Below, in pieces: positions 1-10,249 of a stretch of 64,000 nt of DNA. The translations under genes were made by a program, and so were the position numbers. The notes beneath the pieces are model-generated. The model ran no database searches. It saw nothing but the letters and a program-made list of their open reading frames with translations, and had not been told where the DNA came from. Position 1 is the first letter of the stretch. Each line of letters opens with the position of its first letter. Origin of the DNA: Mesostigma viride (taxonomy: Eukaryota > Streptophyta > Mesostigmatophyceae > Mesostigmatales > Mesostigmataceae); NCBI GenBank assembly GCA_009746045.1, contig RPFO01000027.1, positions 3,413,609 through 3,477,608 of the forward strand, in the 5' to 3' direction.

Positions 1-554
1 TCTACCACTACCTCTACCTCTAGCTGGCCTGATGCTACCTAAACTAGTCAAGCCTCCTCTAGTCAAACCTCTAGCGAAAGACGAACGAGACGATCCAGAT
101 CTCAATGCATTAACGTAAGTGTTGCTATAATACGCCATAAGCCATTTACACAACCCGTTTATTCCAGGAATAGAGGAAGGAAACACAACTACACTGCCGT
201 GACCCAAGCCTATATGTGTCAATTCATTTAACACACGCCGAGTGCACACACGAGGGGTAGAACGTGCATAAATGGTCACCAACGGTCCAACACGCTCGGG
301 CCGACATGGCCCTCGCCTACAGATGCACGCTGGTCCACTACATCTACAGATGCACGCTGGTCCACTACATTCTACCAAAGGATCAGGACCACTAGTAAAG
401 TACGCGGCGCGGCGCCCAAAGGCACCCAATGTACCACGGTACTGTTACGAGGACAATAGTGTCCCGGTAGGAGCTACACGTAAACCTAGGGACAACCGAG
501 GCAAAAGACCTAATTTACGTCCGTAACTACAACGAATTGTTACGCGACGTAACA
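1..554 (-). repeat. 3' LTR (partial, cut by window start)
   Basis: Matches 10,250-10,804 almost base for base. The outer edge is the 16-17 bp near-palindrome around 538-554 (TGTTACG/CGTAACA), giving the usual TG...CA end. It contains a 27-bp tandem duplication at about 317-371 that is also present in the other LTR. The short reading frames inside are not supported as genes. Confidence 0.92.
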
Positions 555-566
555 CCTCTCCCCCCA
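555..566 (-). promoter_or_regulatory. Polypurine tract next to the 3' LTR
   Basis: On the minus strand a run of Gs followed by GAGAGG abuts the TGTTACG edge of the 3' LTR. This is the expected position for the primer of plus-strand DNA synthesis. Confidence 0.75.
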
Positions 567-923
567 CAAAGGTAGGGAGCCCTCTCCCTACGCACAGGGA
601 GGAAACAAAGGGGTAGGAAACCTAATGCACCCAACACACACCAACACAATCGGCAGGCCATCCAAGATACAAAGCACCAATAGTTCACACGGTCTCCACC
701 ACCACGCCGGGAGGTGTAGGGTTAGCCAGCACCAAGCCTGGTGGTAGGTTCCCCTAACTGCCTGGAACAAAGTCCTTGCCGGGGGGAACGGCACTGGGCA
801 GGACACACAGAGTAAACAAATCAGCACCAAGGACCAAGAACGACCAATCAACTGGCCAGAACGTGAGGGCGACTCTATATACCGGAGGGACAACACCCTC
901 AGGTCGGGCCTAAGGCCCTCTAT
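567..923 (-). other. Untranslated stretch between ORF3 and the 3' LTR
   Basis: No supported gene. A 102-codon minus-strand reading frame (588-896) is Cys/Leu/Pro-rich with a short hydrophobic run, but it resembles nothing I recognise and lies where a 3' untranslated region is expected. Confidence 0.5.
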
Positions 924-3245
924 CTAATGGCCATCCGTCTGGTACGTACCACGGGAGGCCAGCAGGACATCCAGGTACGCCTGGTAGTGAGACACATCCT
1001 CAGCATTGTCGTGCCTATCTACAGTGAGGAAAACATCGGCCCACACGCCGTCAGGAAAAAGACCCAGGAAGGCCCAGTAATACCTATGCTGCGTAAGAAC
1101 GACCTGGCCCCGGGCCCAGTCCAGGAAACCACAGGCAAAGAGGCGTAGGAAAGGCTCTACCGCGATCAGGCAGAGAGCCCGCAGGAGCAGGCGATGGTAC
1201 CGGATCCGAGGGCGCATACCCGTCGGGAAAAACAGATCTACCAGGGGCTCCACGTTGGACGGCCACAACCGGATATGCCGAATCTCACGGGAGCGCCACC
1301 GACGGGCACACTGTCGCGACCCGAACGTCTCGAGGTAGTCGCTAGCCCGGGGAGGAGGATGACCCCGAGAGTCCAAACCCTGGCCCGGGATGGGCGCTGG
1401 ACGACGGGCATCCCACTCTAGGATGGGCTGAAGGACCGTGCTGTACGTGGCACCCGGCACCGCAGGAAACTCTACCGTAAGGGCATCTGAGGCCATAATG
1501 CCCAGAGGCGGAGGGTAAGCCCACTGGAACCCGCCGTAGGTGTCCAAGTCATTGTGGCGCCTAGCCCAGCGATACAGGACGCGCCGAACCAGGATCTCAC
1601 CCTGGAACACCGGATCAGCTAAAATAACCATGTCGAAAGGAGGCCGATCAGTCTCAACTGGTAGGCCACGGTCCCGCGGCGCCCGACACACCTGGGAGAA
1701 CCCGTAGGACATGGGCGAAATGGCAAGCTCGGCGGAGGCGCGCGGCAGGTCACACTGGCGGCAGGCGAGCGCAGACATACCATACCCAAAGACAGGCGTG
1801 TCGCGCGACTCCGGAGTCGCATGCACCACAGAAGGGGCCCGATCCCGATCGCCCTCTGACAACTCCCGAAGGGAATCGGCAGCGCGGGTGGCGCGCGGGT
1901 CAGAGCCACTGGACCGAACAACCGCAGCCAAAGACCGCGGGGCCGAAGGGACAGGGGCCGACGAAGGGGTAGGAACCGGCACAGACGCAGACGGCGCCGG
2001 TACAACAGGGGGCCGCGTCGGACCCGATGCCGCAGGGGGTCGCGACGGACCCGCCTCCGCAACTGGCGCGCCGGTCTCTGGGGGCGGAGCACCACCAGGC
2101 CACATGTTGAAAATAGGGCCCGTGGGGACAGGCAATCCGGCATACGACTGGTTACCGTCCAAGCTCCAGTCAGGCACCGGGATCCTCTGCGGAGGACCGC
2201 CCTCCCAAAGCCTGGGAAGACCGCCCGGGTCGCTGAAGAAACCCCGCGAGGGCGGCGCTGACGTGGTGGGCGGCTCGGACGCGGCGGCGACGGGCGCGGC
2301 CGCTGGGACGGTGGACTCGCGCCGAGGCGCAGGTACGTCAGTAGCAGGCGCAGAGGTAGCCGAAGGCGTAGGAGCCGCAGCAACAGAGGGAGCCGCAGCC
2401 GCCGAGGGCTCGCGCGGCACAGACGGACCCGTAGACGCCGAGGCGACCGAAGGGGAAGGGGGCACAGCTGCGGCAGACACCCCACCTGGCGTGGCTGGAG
2501 CGTGCGCCTGGGCCGCCATGAAGGCCCCGAAGGCCGCCGTCAGGGACTGGATCTGCGCCTGCATCGCAGAAACTGTCGCCGCAAGAGGATCAGGCTCACG
2601 ACCAGAGCCCAAAGGGGTAGGCTCCACCGATGCGCACAGGACCGACCTCGGTGAAGACGGGACAGGGGAAGGCGCCGACACTGAAGAGGAGGACGCCGCA
2701 GGGGAGGCCGAATACTCAGGAGAATACTGTGCCTCTACCGGCGCGTCCGTAGGAGTAGGGTCGCCCAATCCTACGCCCGCTGTCTGGTCTGCTATCTCCA
2801 TGAACTCTACTGCCCGTAGAAGGTCGCAGGGGTTCTCATCTATTTCCGCATCACCCTCGGCCGGAAGCCAGGGGAACACATCCCGTAGGCAGGAGCGGCC
2901 CACAGGGGTAGAAAGGTAGGAAAACACCCTGGGGCACTGGAGAACCGCAGCTATCTGTCCCAAGGCTGGACAGCTGGAGCCACATTCTAGCAAACAGGCC
3001 GGCATCGTCGAACCCGTGCAAAACAAGCTGGTGCGGTTCAGCAGGGGAGGGACCGTACCACGTGACCCCGAAGAGAGCCGCCCTGACTAAACCCGCATGC
3101 TGGGCCTGGAGGGCCGGCTGCACGACGCCACCCGGAAACTGGACCGTGACACCCAACGGCCCGGAAGGGCCTCGAAGTACAGCTCAGGGTCCGGTAGGGG
3201 CAGGGACGGCAGCGGGCTCTCAGCCGGAGGGGTAGGCTCTGACAT
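924..3245 (-). CDS. Unrecognised env-position ORF (ORF3) of the retrotransposon, frameshifted
   Basis: A long frame downstream of integrase, where env or other third ORFs sit in some Ty3/gypsy elements. The likely start is the ATG at 3245. The frame leaves phase near 3,165 and returns near 2,965, consistent with two compensating frameshifts, since the intervening other-frame segment is more protein-like and the nominal frame has a stop at 3087. From 3026 to 924 it is open for 700 codons. The middle (roughly residues 90-400 of that part) is Pro/Ala/Ser-rich and repetitive. The last ~270 residues look globular, with many Trp, Tyr and Arg residues. I see no signal peptide or clear membrane-spanning segment, so it does not look like an envelope protein. 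Function unknown. A plus-strand frame of 402 codons inside it is a compositional shadow. Confidence 0.6.
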
Positions 3246-3321
3246 GACGGCTGCGGAGGGGAGGGGACAACCAACCACCCGTCGACAGCAGACATAACAT
3301 AAGAGAGGAGAAGGCCTACAA

Positions 3322-4845
3322 CTAGAGCTTGTGCAGGGTTTTATATTCCTGCAGCAGGCGACTACACCCATCTAGCTCACTCTCCGTATACCAGACCTTA
3401 TCTACTTCACTACGAGCATACATCCACTTCACTTTATACTGACGCTGGGTACCGCGGCCCTTTTTGATATCTCTATGGGCCACGATGCTTTCTACTTCGT
3501 CTTCTACTTCCCCAGTGTCAGGGTTATGCTCTAAAGGGGCAGGCGCTAGCTCTCTACCAGCGAACGTACTAGGGTGGTACAGTTTCAGCTGGCTCCTATG
3601 GAAGGTGTTTGAATGTGTCTGCCAAGAGGTAGGGATATCGACTTTATATAAGAAATTTCCTACTCTAGACAAACATGGAAGGGTCCTAAGAAGGCGGGCC
3701 TAAGTTTGACCTTAAGTTCTGCTTCAAACTTATGAGCAAAACGGCCAACACGGGGGCCTTCTACTAATACTAGATCTCCTATTTCTATCTCAGGTGCTCT
3801 TCTATCTAAGGAGGCACGCAACCTAGCAAGGTACTTAGACTGAGCTTTTTGGTACCCTGAGATCGCGTGGTCATGAGCAGTTTTCATTCTATCTAGTAAG
3901 GACTGTACACCTTCTACAGTATCTCGGGACACATCATCCTTGTCCCGTAGAGGACTAGCTAAGAGAGAGGTAGGGGTAAGAGGCTGTCTACCAGTATCTA
4001 GGAAGAAGGGCGTATATCCATGCGCAGCCTGGGGCAATTGTTGAGGGAGAACTCTACAAACATAAATAATCCTCCCAATCACTTCCCGAGCCATTAACAT
4101 AGTGCCTAAGCGCTTCTTCCACTACCCTATTAAGACGCTCTACTAAATGAGAGGAGGAGGAGTGGTAGGCAGTACCGTAGGTAACCTTGGTACCGATGGC
4201 AGCGAAAAACTGCTGCCAAAAATCTGAGGTAAATAACTTATCCTTATCACTAATAAACTGCCTACTCAAACCATGATATCTGTATACATTATTGAGGTAT
4301 AGGCGTGCGCAATCACGTGCTGTGAGTTCTAAAGGACACGGCACGAGATGGCACATACGAGTAAAACGATCTATGAACACAAGGATCTGGGCATTGCCCC
4401 TATCATTCTTTCTAAAAGGTCCTACAAAATCCATCATGATAGAATCCCACGGCATGATGGGGTCAGGCAAGGTCCTAGGTTCTGCTATCTGTCCTACGTT
4501 ATTGGGTTTCATCTCCTGGCAAGATTGACAAGTTCTAACATACTCATCTACATCCTTATAAAGGGAAGGCCAGTAATAAGAGCGGGCTACTAGGTCCCGT
4601 ACCCGTTTACCACCCTGATGAGCAGCTAAGTCATGCAACTCAAAGAGCAAGGAGGAGCGACAGATAGGAGGGACATACAGGCGCCATTGAGGGGGAGAAT
4701 CTGCTATCTGCACATATAAAAACCCACCTACAAATTTACAAGGGTGCTTGCCTAATTGTTGGGGATGTGCAGCAATGGCAGCTAATGCTTCCGGCTCAGT
4801 GGCCGTAAATCTACTAATAAGACGTTCAAGATCAGAGGTAGGCAT
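3322..4845 (-). CDS. Integrase with C-terminal chromodomain (frameshifted)
   Basis: The C-terminal part of pol, in three overlapping frames (4845-4054, 4100-3660, 3672-3322), so two frameshifts are needed. The N-terminal part has an HHCC zinc motif ending RTCQSCQ. The catalytic core shows the DDE triad: Asp in MMDFVGPF, Asp in FISDKDK, Glu in VERLNRVVEEAL. The usual YHPQTDGQ-type stretch is changed to YHSSSSH. The last piece holds the conserved HVSQLK-like turn (FHRSQLKLYHP) and then a chromodomain-like segment (VESIVAHRDIK ... YKVKWMYARSEVDKVWY). In chromoviruses this domain targets integration to marked chromatin. Confidence 0.88.
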
Positions 4846-5149
4846 CGCTACAGAGGTATCCAGAACAGGTTTAAAGAGATCTCCTACCGCCTTGCCAAAG
4901 AGAAGGGGAGGTCCTAGAGGGACTATGTTTTCATAAGACTTTCCTGACCTAGTCGCTATATGGCTAAGCGGTATAGAAATTTTATTTTTCCCCTCCCCCC
5001 CACCGAGGCCACGGGAAGGGCCTCACACGGGAGAGAGAGTCCTACGTGAGAAAGGAGATCAGGCATGCGAACAGCTGTATGAAAGAGGTAGGCATAGGAT
5101 TCATCATCAGGTAGTTCACCATAAGGGGTTACACCCATAGTAGTAGGAA

Positions 5150-6787
5150 CTAGAGTAGTATTGAGAACATCAAGGTCCTCGAAAAAGGAGTATCTGCACG
5201 ACGAGAGAGTGCATCTGGTACTATGTTATCTACACCCTTAACATACTGAAGTTTAAAAGGGGAAAACTGTGCTAAAAATTCCATCCAGCGCGCTTGCCGA
5301 GGGGTAAGGTTGGGTTGGGAGAGAAGATGGGTAAGGGGACGGTGATCCGTTTGGATAACTAATCTATAAGGATCTAGCTCACAGGGTTCATTCAGGCAGA
5401 CATCAAATTGAGCACCTTTAAGAAAGTGCTGCCACGCGTGGCAACAATACACCACCGCTAAGAGTTCCTGCTGGTGTACGGGATAGTTACGCTCCGCAGG
5501 GAGCATTGTCCTAGAGATATACTCAATTGGCTGTAAGCCCTGACCCTGATCCTGGAGAAGGACGCCCCCTATAGCTACCTTACTAGCATCTGTAGCTACC
5601 ACAAAGGGTTTAGTAGTATCCGGTAGGATGAGTACAGGAGGGGAAAGGAGTAGGGATTTTAGACACTGAAAAGCCGACTGACATTCACTACTCCAAACAA
5701 AGGGGATATCCTTCTTTAATAAATGATTAATAGGGGCTGCTATAGTTGCGAAACGCGGGATAAAACGCCTATAGTAAGAAGCAATTCCTAGAAAACTACG
5801 TACACCTTTAACGTCGGTAGGAGTAGGCCATTCCTGAATTGACTTAGTTTTATCCGGGTCGGTAGCGACCCCGGCATCTGACAGAACGTGCCCTAAAAAT
5901 GGGACACTCCTACCCGAACGAACTTTAGCACGGCGCGCCCACAAAGAATTTTCAGCCATTATTTCTAATACTTTCTTTAAATCACGTAGGTGCGTTTCAA
6001 AATCAGGAGAGTAAATAAGAATATCATCTAAGTAAGCTTGAGCACAAGAACGGTCATGCTCAGATAAAGAAACAGAGGAGAAGGAAGGATCCTTTAAATC
6101 AGAGGACACCTGAGGAAGGTGAGAATTTCCCATAACAGGTCTAAGCACTTCATTCATTAACATTTGAAAAGAGGCAGGCGAGTTACAGAGTCCCATAGCC
6201 GCTACTCTAAACTGGTAATGACCAAAAGGGGTAGCAAAGGCGGTTTTATGGCAATCCTCAGGAGCTATCCGCAACTGCCAAAAACCATCCGCACAATCCA
6301 GTACTGTGAAACAAGTGGAACCTTTAACCTTATTAAATATATCATCAATACGAGGTAGAGGGTATTTAGACTTCACAGTAATATCATTCAACTTCCTATA
6401 ATCAGTAACTAGGCGAAACTTGCCATTTGGCTTAGGAACTAACAGGACACCAGCTGAGTAGGGAGAGTTACTAGGCTCTATCAATCCTGCTTCTAATAGT
6501 GACACTAAAATCTGTTTTAGTTCCTTTAACTCGGTAGGGCCCATTCTATACATCGGAGAGTGCGTAGGAACTGCACCGTCCTTGATAACTACACGGTGTA
6601 AAACAGAACGAGGAGGAGGATAAGAAGGAGTCTTTTCTTCAAAAACTTTTGAGGAATCTATCACAGCCATGTATCTTACTATTTCATTTTCAGTAAATCC
6701 CACTCCTATTGTATCCACTGTGTTTATATCTATATCCACACTATTATTAGTGATAGGTATCTCCTGTACTTCTAACTGAAGGAACAT
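5150..6787 (-). CDS. Reverse transcriptase-RNase H (pol)
   Basis: A 545-codon open frame carrying a complete Ty3/gypsy RT and RNase H. RT signatures include LVTDYRKLN, the FTVLDCADGFWQLRI catalytic region and the YLDD box (YLDDILIYS). RNase H shows FVVATDASKVAIGGVLLQD, HQQELLAVVY and the terminal VDNIVPDALSR. An insertion rich in Ser/Asp between the NEVLRPVMG motif and YLDD is unusual. The frame is followed by a ~300-bp poorly conserved connection (4,846-5,149) before the integrase frame, with at least one frame break. Protease lies just upstream in a separate frame. Confidence 0.95.
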   Translation of the reverse strand: MFLQLEVQEIPITNNSVDIDINTVDTIGVGFTENEIVRYMAVIDSSKVFEEKTPSYPPPRSVLHRVVIKDGAVPTHSPMYRMGPTELKELKQILVSLLEAGLIEPSNSPYSAGVLLVPKPNGKFRLVTDYRKLNDITVKSKYPLPRIDDIFNKVKGSTCFTVLDCADGFWQLRIAPEDCHKTAFATPFGHYQFRVAAMGLCNSPASFQMLMNEVLRPVMGNSHLPQVSSDLKDPSFSSVSLSEHDRSCAQAYLDDILIYSPDFETHLRDLKKVLEIMAENSLWARRAKVRSGRSVPFLGHVLSDAGVATDPDKTKSIQEWPTPTDVKGVRSFLGIASYYRRFIPRFATIAAPINHLLKKDIPFVWSSECQSAFQCLKSLLLSPPVLILPDTTKPFVVATDASKVAIGGVLLQDQGQGLQPIEYISRTMLPAERNYPVHQQELLAVVYCCHAWQHFLKGAQFDVCLNEPCELDPYRLVIQTDHRPLTHLLSQPNLTPRQARWMEFLAQFSPFKLQYVKGVDNIVPDALSRRADTPFSRTLMFSILL

Positions 6788-6810
6788 ACATAATAAATAT
6801 CCATATTCCT

Positions 6811-7272
6811 TTATTCAGAACGCAACTCATCATTGGACATTAATACTTCAGGTATAGGTCTTACAGGAGGATCAACAGGTGTAGGAGGAGTAATATCTAC
6901 CAAGGATAAATTTTCCAATCTATAATGACGTTCCGGTACCCAGTAAGAGCTATCTGGAAACCAAATGACCATGGTATCATAATTAATAGTAATCTTATTA
7001 TCCTGGTGCCAATCTAATCCTAGTAATACATCAGCGGTAGTGATAGGGCCTATAGTGGCCGTCAGGTTGACAGTACGTCCTTGTATGACCAGGGGAAGGG
7101 ACACCGTACCCGGGGAATGACTGGTGCGACCATCAGCATAATGAACAGTGACAGGTTTGGTGTGAGGGGTAGGGACTAGTCCTAAACGCCTAACTAGGGC
7201 CTCGCTCACAAAGGAGCTAGCCGCACCGCTATCTACCAACACAGAGACATTCAAGAGTTCATCAGCATGCAA
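6811..7272 (-). CDS. Retroviral-type aspartic protease
   Basis: A 153-codon frame with the protease signature VLVDSGAASSFVS (catalytic Asp, D-S-G) and the C-terminal hydrophobic-hydrophobic-G motif in VLLGLDWHQ. It would act as a homodimer to process Gag-Pol. It lies between the CCHC knuckle and RT in the normal order; the different frame from RT points to a frameshift or to damage. Confidence 0.87.
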   Translation of the reverse strand: MHADELLNVSVLVDSGAASSFVSEALVRRLGLVPTPHTKPVTVHYADGRTSHSPGTVSLPLVIQGRTVNLTATIGPITTADVLLGLDWHQDNKITINYDTMVIWFPDSSYWVPERHYRLENLSLVDITPPTPVDPPVRPIPEVLMSNDELRSE

Positions 7273-7446
7273 GAAAGGGTCTACAACAGTGTGGGACGGT
7301 TAAACCACCATTCAAGAACATAAGAGGACGCACACGTAGTGGTAGGGAAGATTCAGCTCCTACAGAGGTTATAAAAACAGGCAGGCAAAAATTTTTATCT
7401 GGGGTACTATCTAAGGACCTGTCCAGGTTACCCCCGGCTGACAGGC

Positions 7447-7797
7447 CTACTGTTCCCCCTCCCCCCCCAAATCCATAGGAACTAACCCCGAAGAAGACCC
7501 TGGCGAAAAAGCCACTGCTGGAGGGTCACGAGGGAGCGAAGAGGGTGCGGGAGCCTGATTATCATAGGGGAACCCTGGGGGTCCTGCCTGCACAGCATTC
7601 AGCCTACTAGGGGTAGCTGAGGGAATGCGTCCTGAAGTAGGACGAATAGGAGCACGCTGAGGGGTACGAGGAGGGCGAGCGTCGGGATGAGGGGGAGCAC
7701 CCGAAAGGAACTTGGGGCACTCACGTTTAAGATGACCTACTTCCTTACAATGATAGCATGTGATATGAGAGACATCAAGGCTGAAAGTCAGCAACAC
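7447..7797 (-). CDS. Nucleocapsid CCHC zinc knuckle segment
   Basis: Carries a single C-x2-C-x4-H-x4-C knuckle (CYHCKEVGHLKREC) followed by a Pro-rich tail. It is the C-terminal part of Gag. It is separated from the main gag frame by frame changes near 7,800-7,870. Confidence 0.85.
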   Translation of the reverse strand: MLLTFSLDVSHITCYHCKEVGHLKRECPKFLSGAPPHPDARPPRTPQRAPIRPTSGRIPSATPSRLNAVQAGPPGFPYDNQAPAPSSLPRDPPAVAFSPGSSSGLVPMDLGGEGEQ

Positions 7798-7812
7798 AGA
7801 TATCTAATTCTT

Positions 7813-8544
7813 CTACATAGGAGTTCTCCTCCTCAGGGGTAAGGATAATATTATTAATACGGGAACGGGTAGGAGAGAAGGAGTGGTGAAGAAATCTGCT
7901 ACTCGCAAGAGATGCTGGCGCACATGCTTGAGGGGCAGATCAGTAAAACGGTAGGCAGAGAACTGGCGCTTGACTTCACGTAATAAAGGTCTACTGAGGC
8001 CTTGGAGGAAGCGAGCACGTACTTCTGCACCCGACAAATCCCTAATTCGTACCATCTGAGCATCAAACTCTTTCATATACTCCTTAAATGATTTAGTACC
8101 CTGCTGCAAGGTACCAAAGGCTAATCTATCCTGCCAATCTGAATCAGGAGGGACTAAATGGTTCTCTAAACGCTTAAACAATTCTGCTACAGAGTTAGGG
8201 TAGGCATGAGAGGCCAAAGACTCACACTGAATGAGGTTAGCAAGCTCAGGAGTAATGCAGGTTGTAAGATAGTGAGGAACTAATACAGCATCAGAGAGAC
8301 GCCATCTATTATGATTCTGCCACGACTCTGTGTTCTGGGTAAGCAACATAATAAAGGTGAAAAACTGTTGAGGGGTAGACTTGACATCCAGCTTGGGAAG
8401 GTTAGCAAAGAGGGGAAGAGCAGGGGGCTTAGGGGGATTAGAAGAGTCAGTTTTTCCCATAGGGCCACTATCTTCCACTGCTACATAAGCGGGATAGAAG
8501 GAAGGAAGAGGAAAAGTCTTGGGTAGGGGTCTAGAAGGGGCCAC
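7813..8544 (-). CDS. Gag capsid-like protein
   Basis: A 243-codon frame with the retrotransposon Gag pattern: LAFGTLQQGTKSFKEYMKEF followed by IRDLSGAEVRARFLQGLSRPLLREV. It lies upstream of the CCHC knuckle. The last ~20 codons look like out-of-frame translation; a shift near 7,865 would restore a Glu-rich continuation, so a frameshift probably splits gag. Confidence 0.83.
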   Translation of the reverse strand: MAPSRPLPKTFPLPSFYPAYVAVEDSGPMGKTDSSNPPKPPALPLFANLPKLDVKSTPQQFFTFIMLLTQNTESWQNHNRWRLSDAVLVPHYLTTCITPELANLIQCESLASHAYPNSVAELFKRLENHLVPPDSDWQDRLAFGTLQQGTKSFKEYMKEFDAQMVRIRDLSGAEVRARFLQGLSRPLLREVKRQFSAYRFTDLPLKHVRQHLLRVADFFTTPSLLPVPVLIILSLPLRRRTPM

Positions 8545-8662
8545 CGTTTCAGGCTGGTGCCCATAAGAGAAGGGGACAGTATATTGCTCACGAAGAGAGG
8601 AGTAGGCAAAATGATCATAATTTCTATCATCTAGGGCATGGTGCTGAAATCACTATTAACTT

Positions 8663-9175
8663 CTAAATCAGCCACACGGGTAGGGACCTGGGCTGCCTCA
8701 TAGGCCGTCTCAGGGTAGGACCAGGAAGCAGGTGGGTAAAAGGGAACTGCACTAGGGCGCCCAGAAGGGCCGACAGGGGCAGAGGCACGACCCGTGTTAA
8801 AAGCAGGCATGGAAGGCACAGGGTGGGAAGGAGGCCTAGAACATTGTTAGTTAGTGAGGACCTGTTGGGGGGTTGAGCCAAGGTTGCAGGAGGGGCAGGG
8901 GCCTGGTTCAGGGTAAGGGAAGGGTCATCACTAAATCTGACATGCATACGTTGTTCATAGGTAGGAGGGGTAAGTGAGGGACGACGGCGACCACCAGTAG
9001 CAGGAGAAGGAGGTGAGGTACGAAGATTACCTTGAGGGGTGAGATGGTGCACCGTTTCAAGTGAGTCCCGTCGGTTACCACGATTGTTGTTATGGTTGTT
9101 AGTATTATTATTATTATTACTCATAGTAGGAGTGTTGGTAGGTATAGGCGACATATTACCACCCACTGGATCCAT
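8663..9175 (-). CDS. Asn/Pro-rich accessory ORF upstream of gag
   Basis: 170 codons starting MDPVGGNMSPIPTN, with a run of Asn residues coded by AAT/AAC triplets and then Pro-rich sequence. No recognised domain. It may be the N-terminal extension of Gag separated by a frame change near 8,650, or a separate accessory protein. Confidence 0.4.
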   Translation of the reverse strand: MDPVGGNMSPIPTNTPTMSNNNNNTNNHNNNRGNRRDSLETVHHLTPQGNLRTSPPSPATGGRRRPSLTPPTYEQRMHVRFSDDPSLTLNQAPAPPATLAQPPNRSSLTNNVLGLLPTLCLPCLLLTRVVPLPLSALLGALVQFPFTHLLPGPTLRRPMRQPRSLPVWLI

Positions 9176-9296
9176 TTTTAATTAAGTAAATGATTAGGAC
9201 TCTAACTGAAAGCAACTAGGAAAAGGACAAGGCCTAAGTTAAGGCAAGGTAAGAAAAGAAAAGCTTTTAGTGTCCTAAAGAAGGAAACAATTTAAA

Positions 9297-9701
9297 TCAA
9301 TCCTTTTTAGCAACAGTAATGGATAGGGAACCGAACTCTAAGGTGAGAGGCGTATCTAAGCTAGATGAGGATGCAGCCCGTTTAGGGGGAGACGAAGGAG
9401 GAGATGGAGGTGGTGTAACAAAAACAAGACTATCTACTGCAGGACGAGCATGAGGAGAAGGACGAGAATGGAGACCCAAATCTGATTCACTATGCTTCAA
9501 GAGGTAGGTCTGAGCTTCTTCAAAGGACATAAACTTCTTATATTTGGAGACGTTATAAGCACGTGACTGAACGAACTTCCTAGCATCGGCCCACGATAAG
9601 AAAATAGATGCCCATTGAGGGGTAATAACAACGTAATACTTTGCTAAACTATTATTACTAGTCGAATGAGAAGGAGCAGGAAAAGGACGTCGCTGGCTCA
9701 T
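9297..9701 (-). CDS. Small ORF with viroplasmin/RNase H1 N-terminal-like domain
   Basis: 134 codons. Residues ~20-65 (KYYVVITPQWASIFLSWADA, then KYKKFMSFEEAQTYLLKH after a basic stretch) match the pattern of the short domain found at the N-terminus of eukaryotic RNase H1 and in caulimovirus viroplasmin: an aromatic start, a W-x-x-C/A turn, then KF-x-S-x-E-E-A. In RNase H1 this domain binds RNA-DNA hybrids. The remainder is Pro/Ser-rich. It is the first ORF after the 5' LTR, upstream of gag, an unusual place and an unusual cargo for a Ty3/gypsy element. The assignment is by pattern only. Confidence 0.6.
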   Translation of the reverse strand: MSQRRPFPAPSHSTSNNSLAKYYVVITPQWASIFLSWADARKFVQSRAYNVSKYKKFMSFEEAQTYLLKHSESDLGLHSRPSPHARPAVDSLVFVTPPPSPPSSPPKRAASSSSLDTPLTLEFGSLSITVAKKD

Positions 9702-10249
9702 GTTAACGCACCTGGTAGGTCTTGAGTAGTCAAATAAGGAGAACGAGGGAAGGCGACTTATCTCGGGTGTCTGAAACCGAACCAGATTGACGACGCACGC
9801 AGGGACGAGGTTTCCAGCGCCAGGTGGTCGTAAGTATCCGGTTTCAAGAATTCTGCGTCTGGCGATGGGTCGTCTAAATACAACGCAGGCAAGAATGCAG
9901 AAAAGTGTAATCTACGAGACGCTAGTCGTCTCTCTAACGTAGAACCAAAACCACCTATCTACGACAGTAGGCCACATGTCTCAAGAAAACAAAACGAGGA
10001 AAAGGAAAAGGAACTAGCTACGTGAGGAGTTCATCCGCTTTGAGCAGGTCTAACTTCTAGGCAGGGCGTGTCCCGAATCGGGCAGCACTACCCCCCCAGC
10101 TTGCAGGCGACCCGCCCATTACCTGTCAAGTAGGTGTCGTCTTCATTTTCCCGGACGCGGAAGGGTTGATTCAATGACGTATGTTGCAGGGGATCGTCGT
10201 CTGGTTCTCTACCTAAAATTCCTCCGAGTCCATTGTTACGCCGCGGGTA
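9702..10249 (-). other. 5' leader and inner part of the 5' LTR
   Basis: No gene seen. The inner edge of the 5' LTR must lie here, but the matching part of the other LTR is outside the window, so the edge and primer-binding site cannot be fixed. A possible primer-binding region ending CCGAACCA at about 9,776-9,783 is only suggestive. Confidence 0.4.

Noticed and set aside
1711-2919. 402-codon plus-strand frame opposite the env-position ORF
   Set aside because: Low-complexity Gly/Ala/Thr composition mirrors the Pro/Ala-rich minus-strand protein; it is on the non-transcribed strand of the element and matches nothing.
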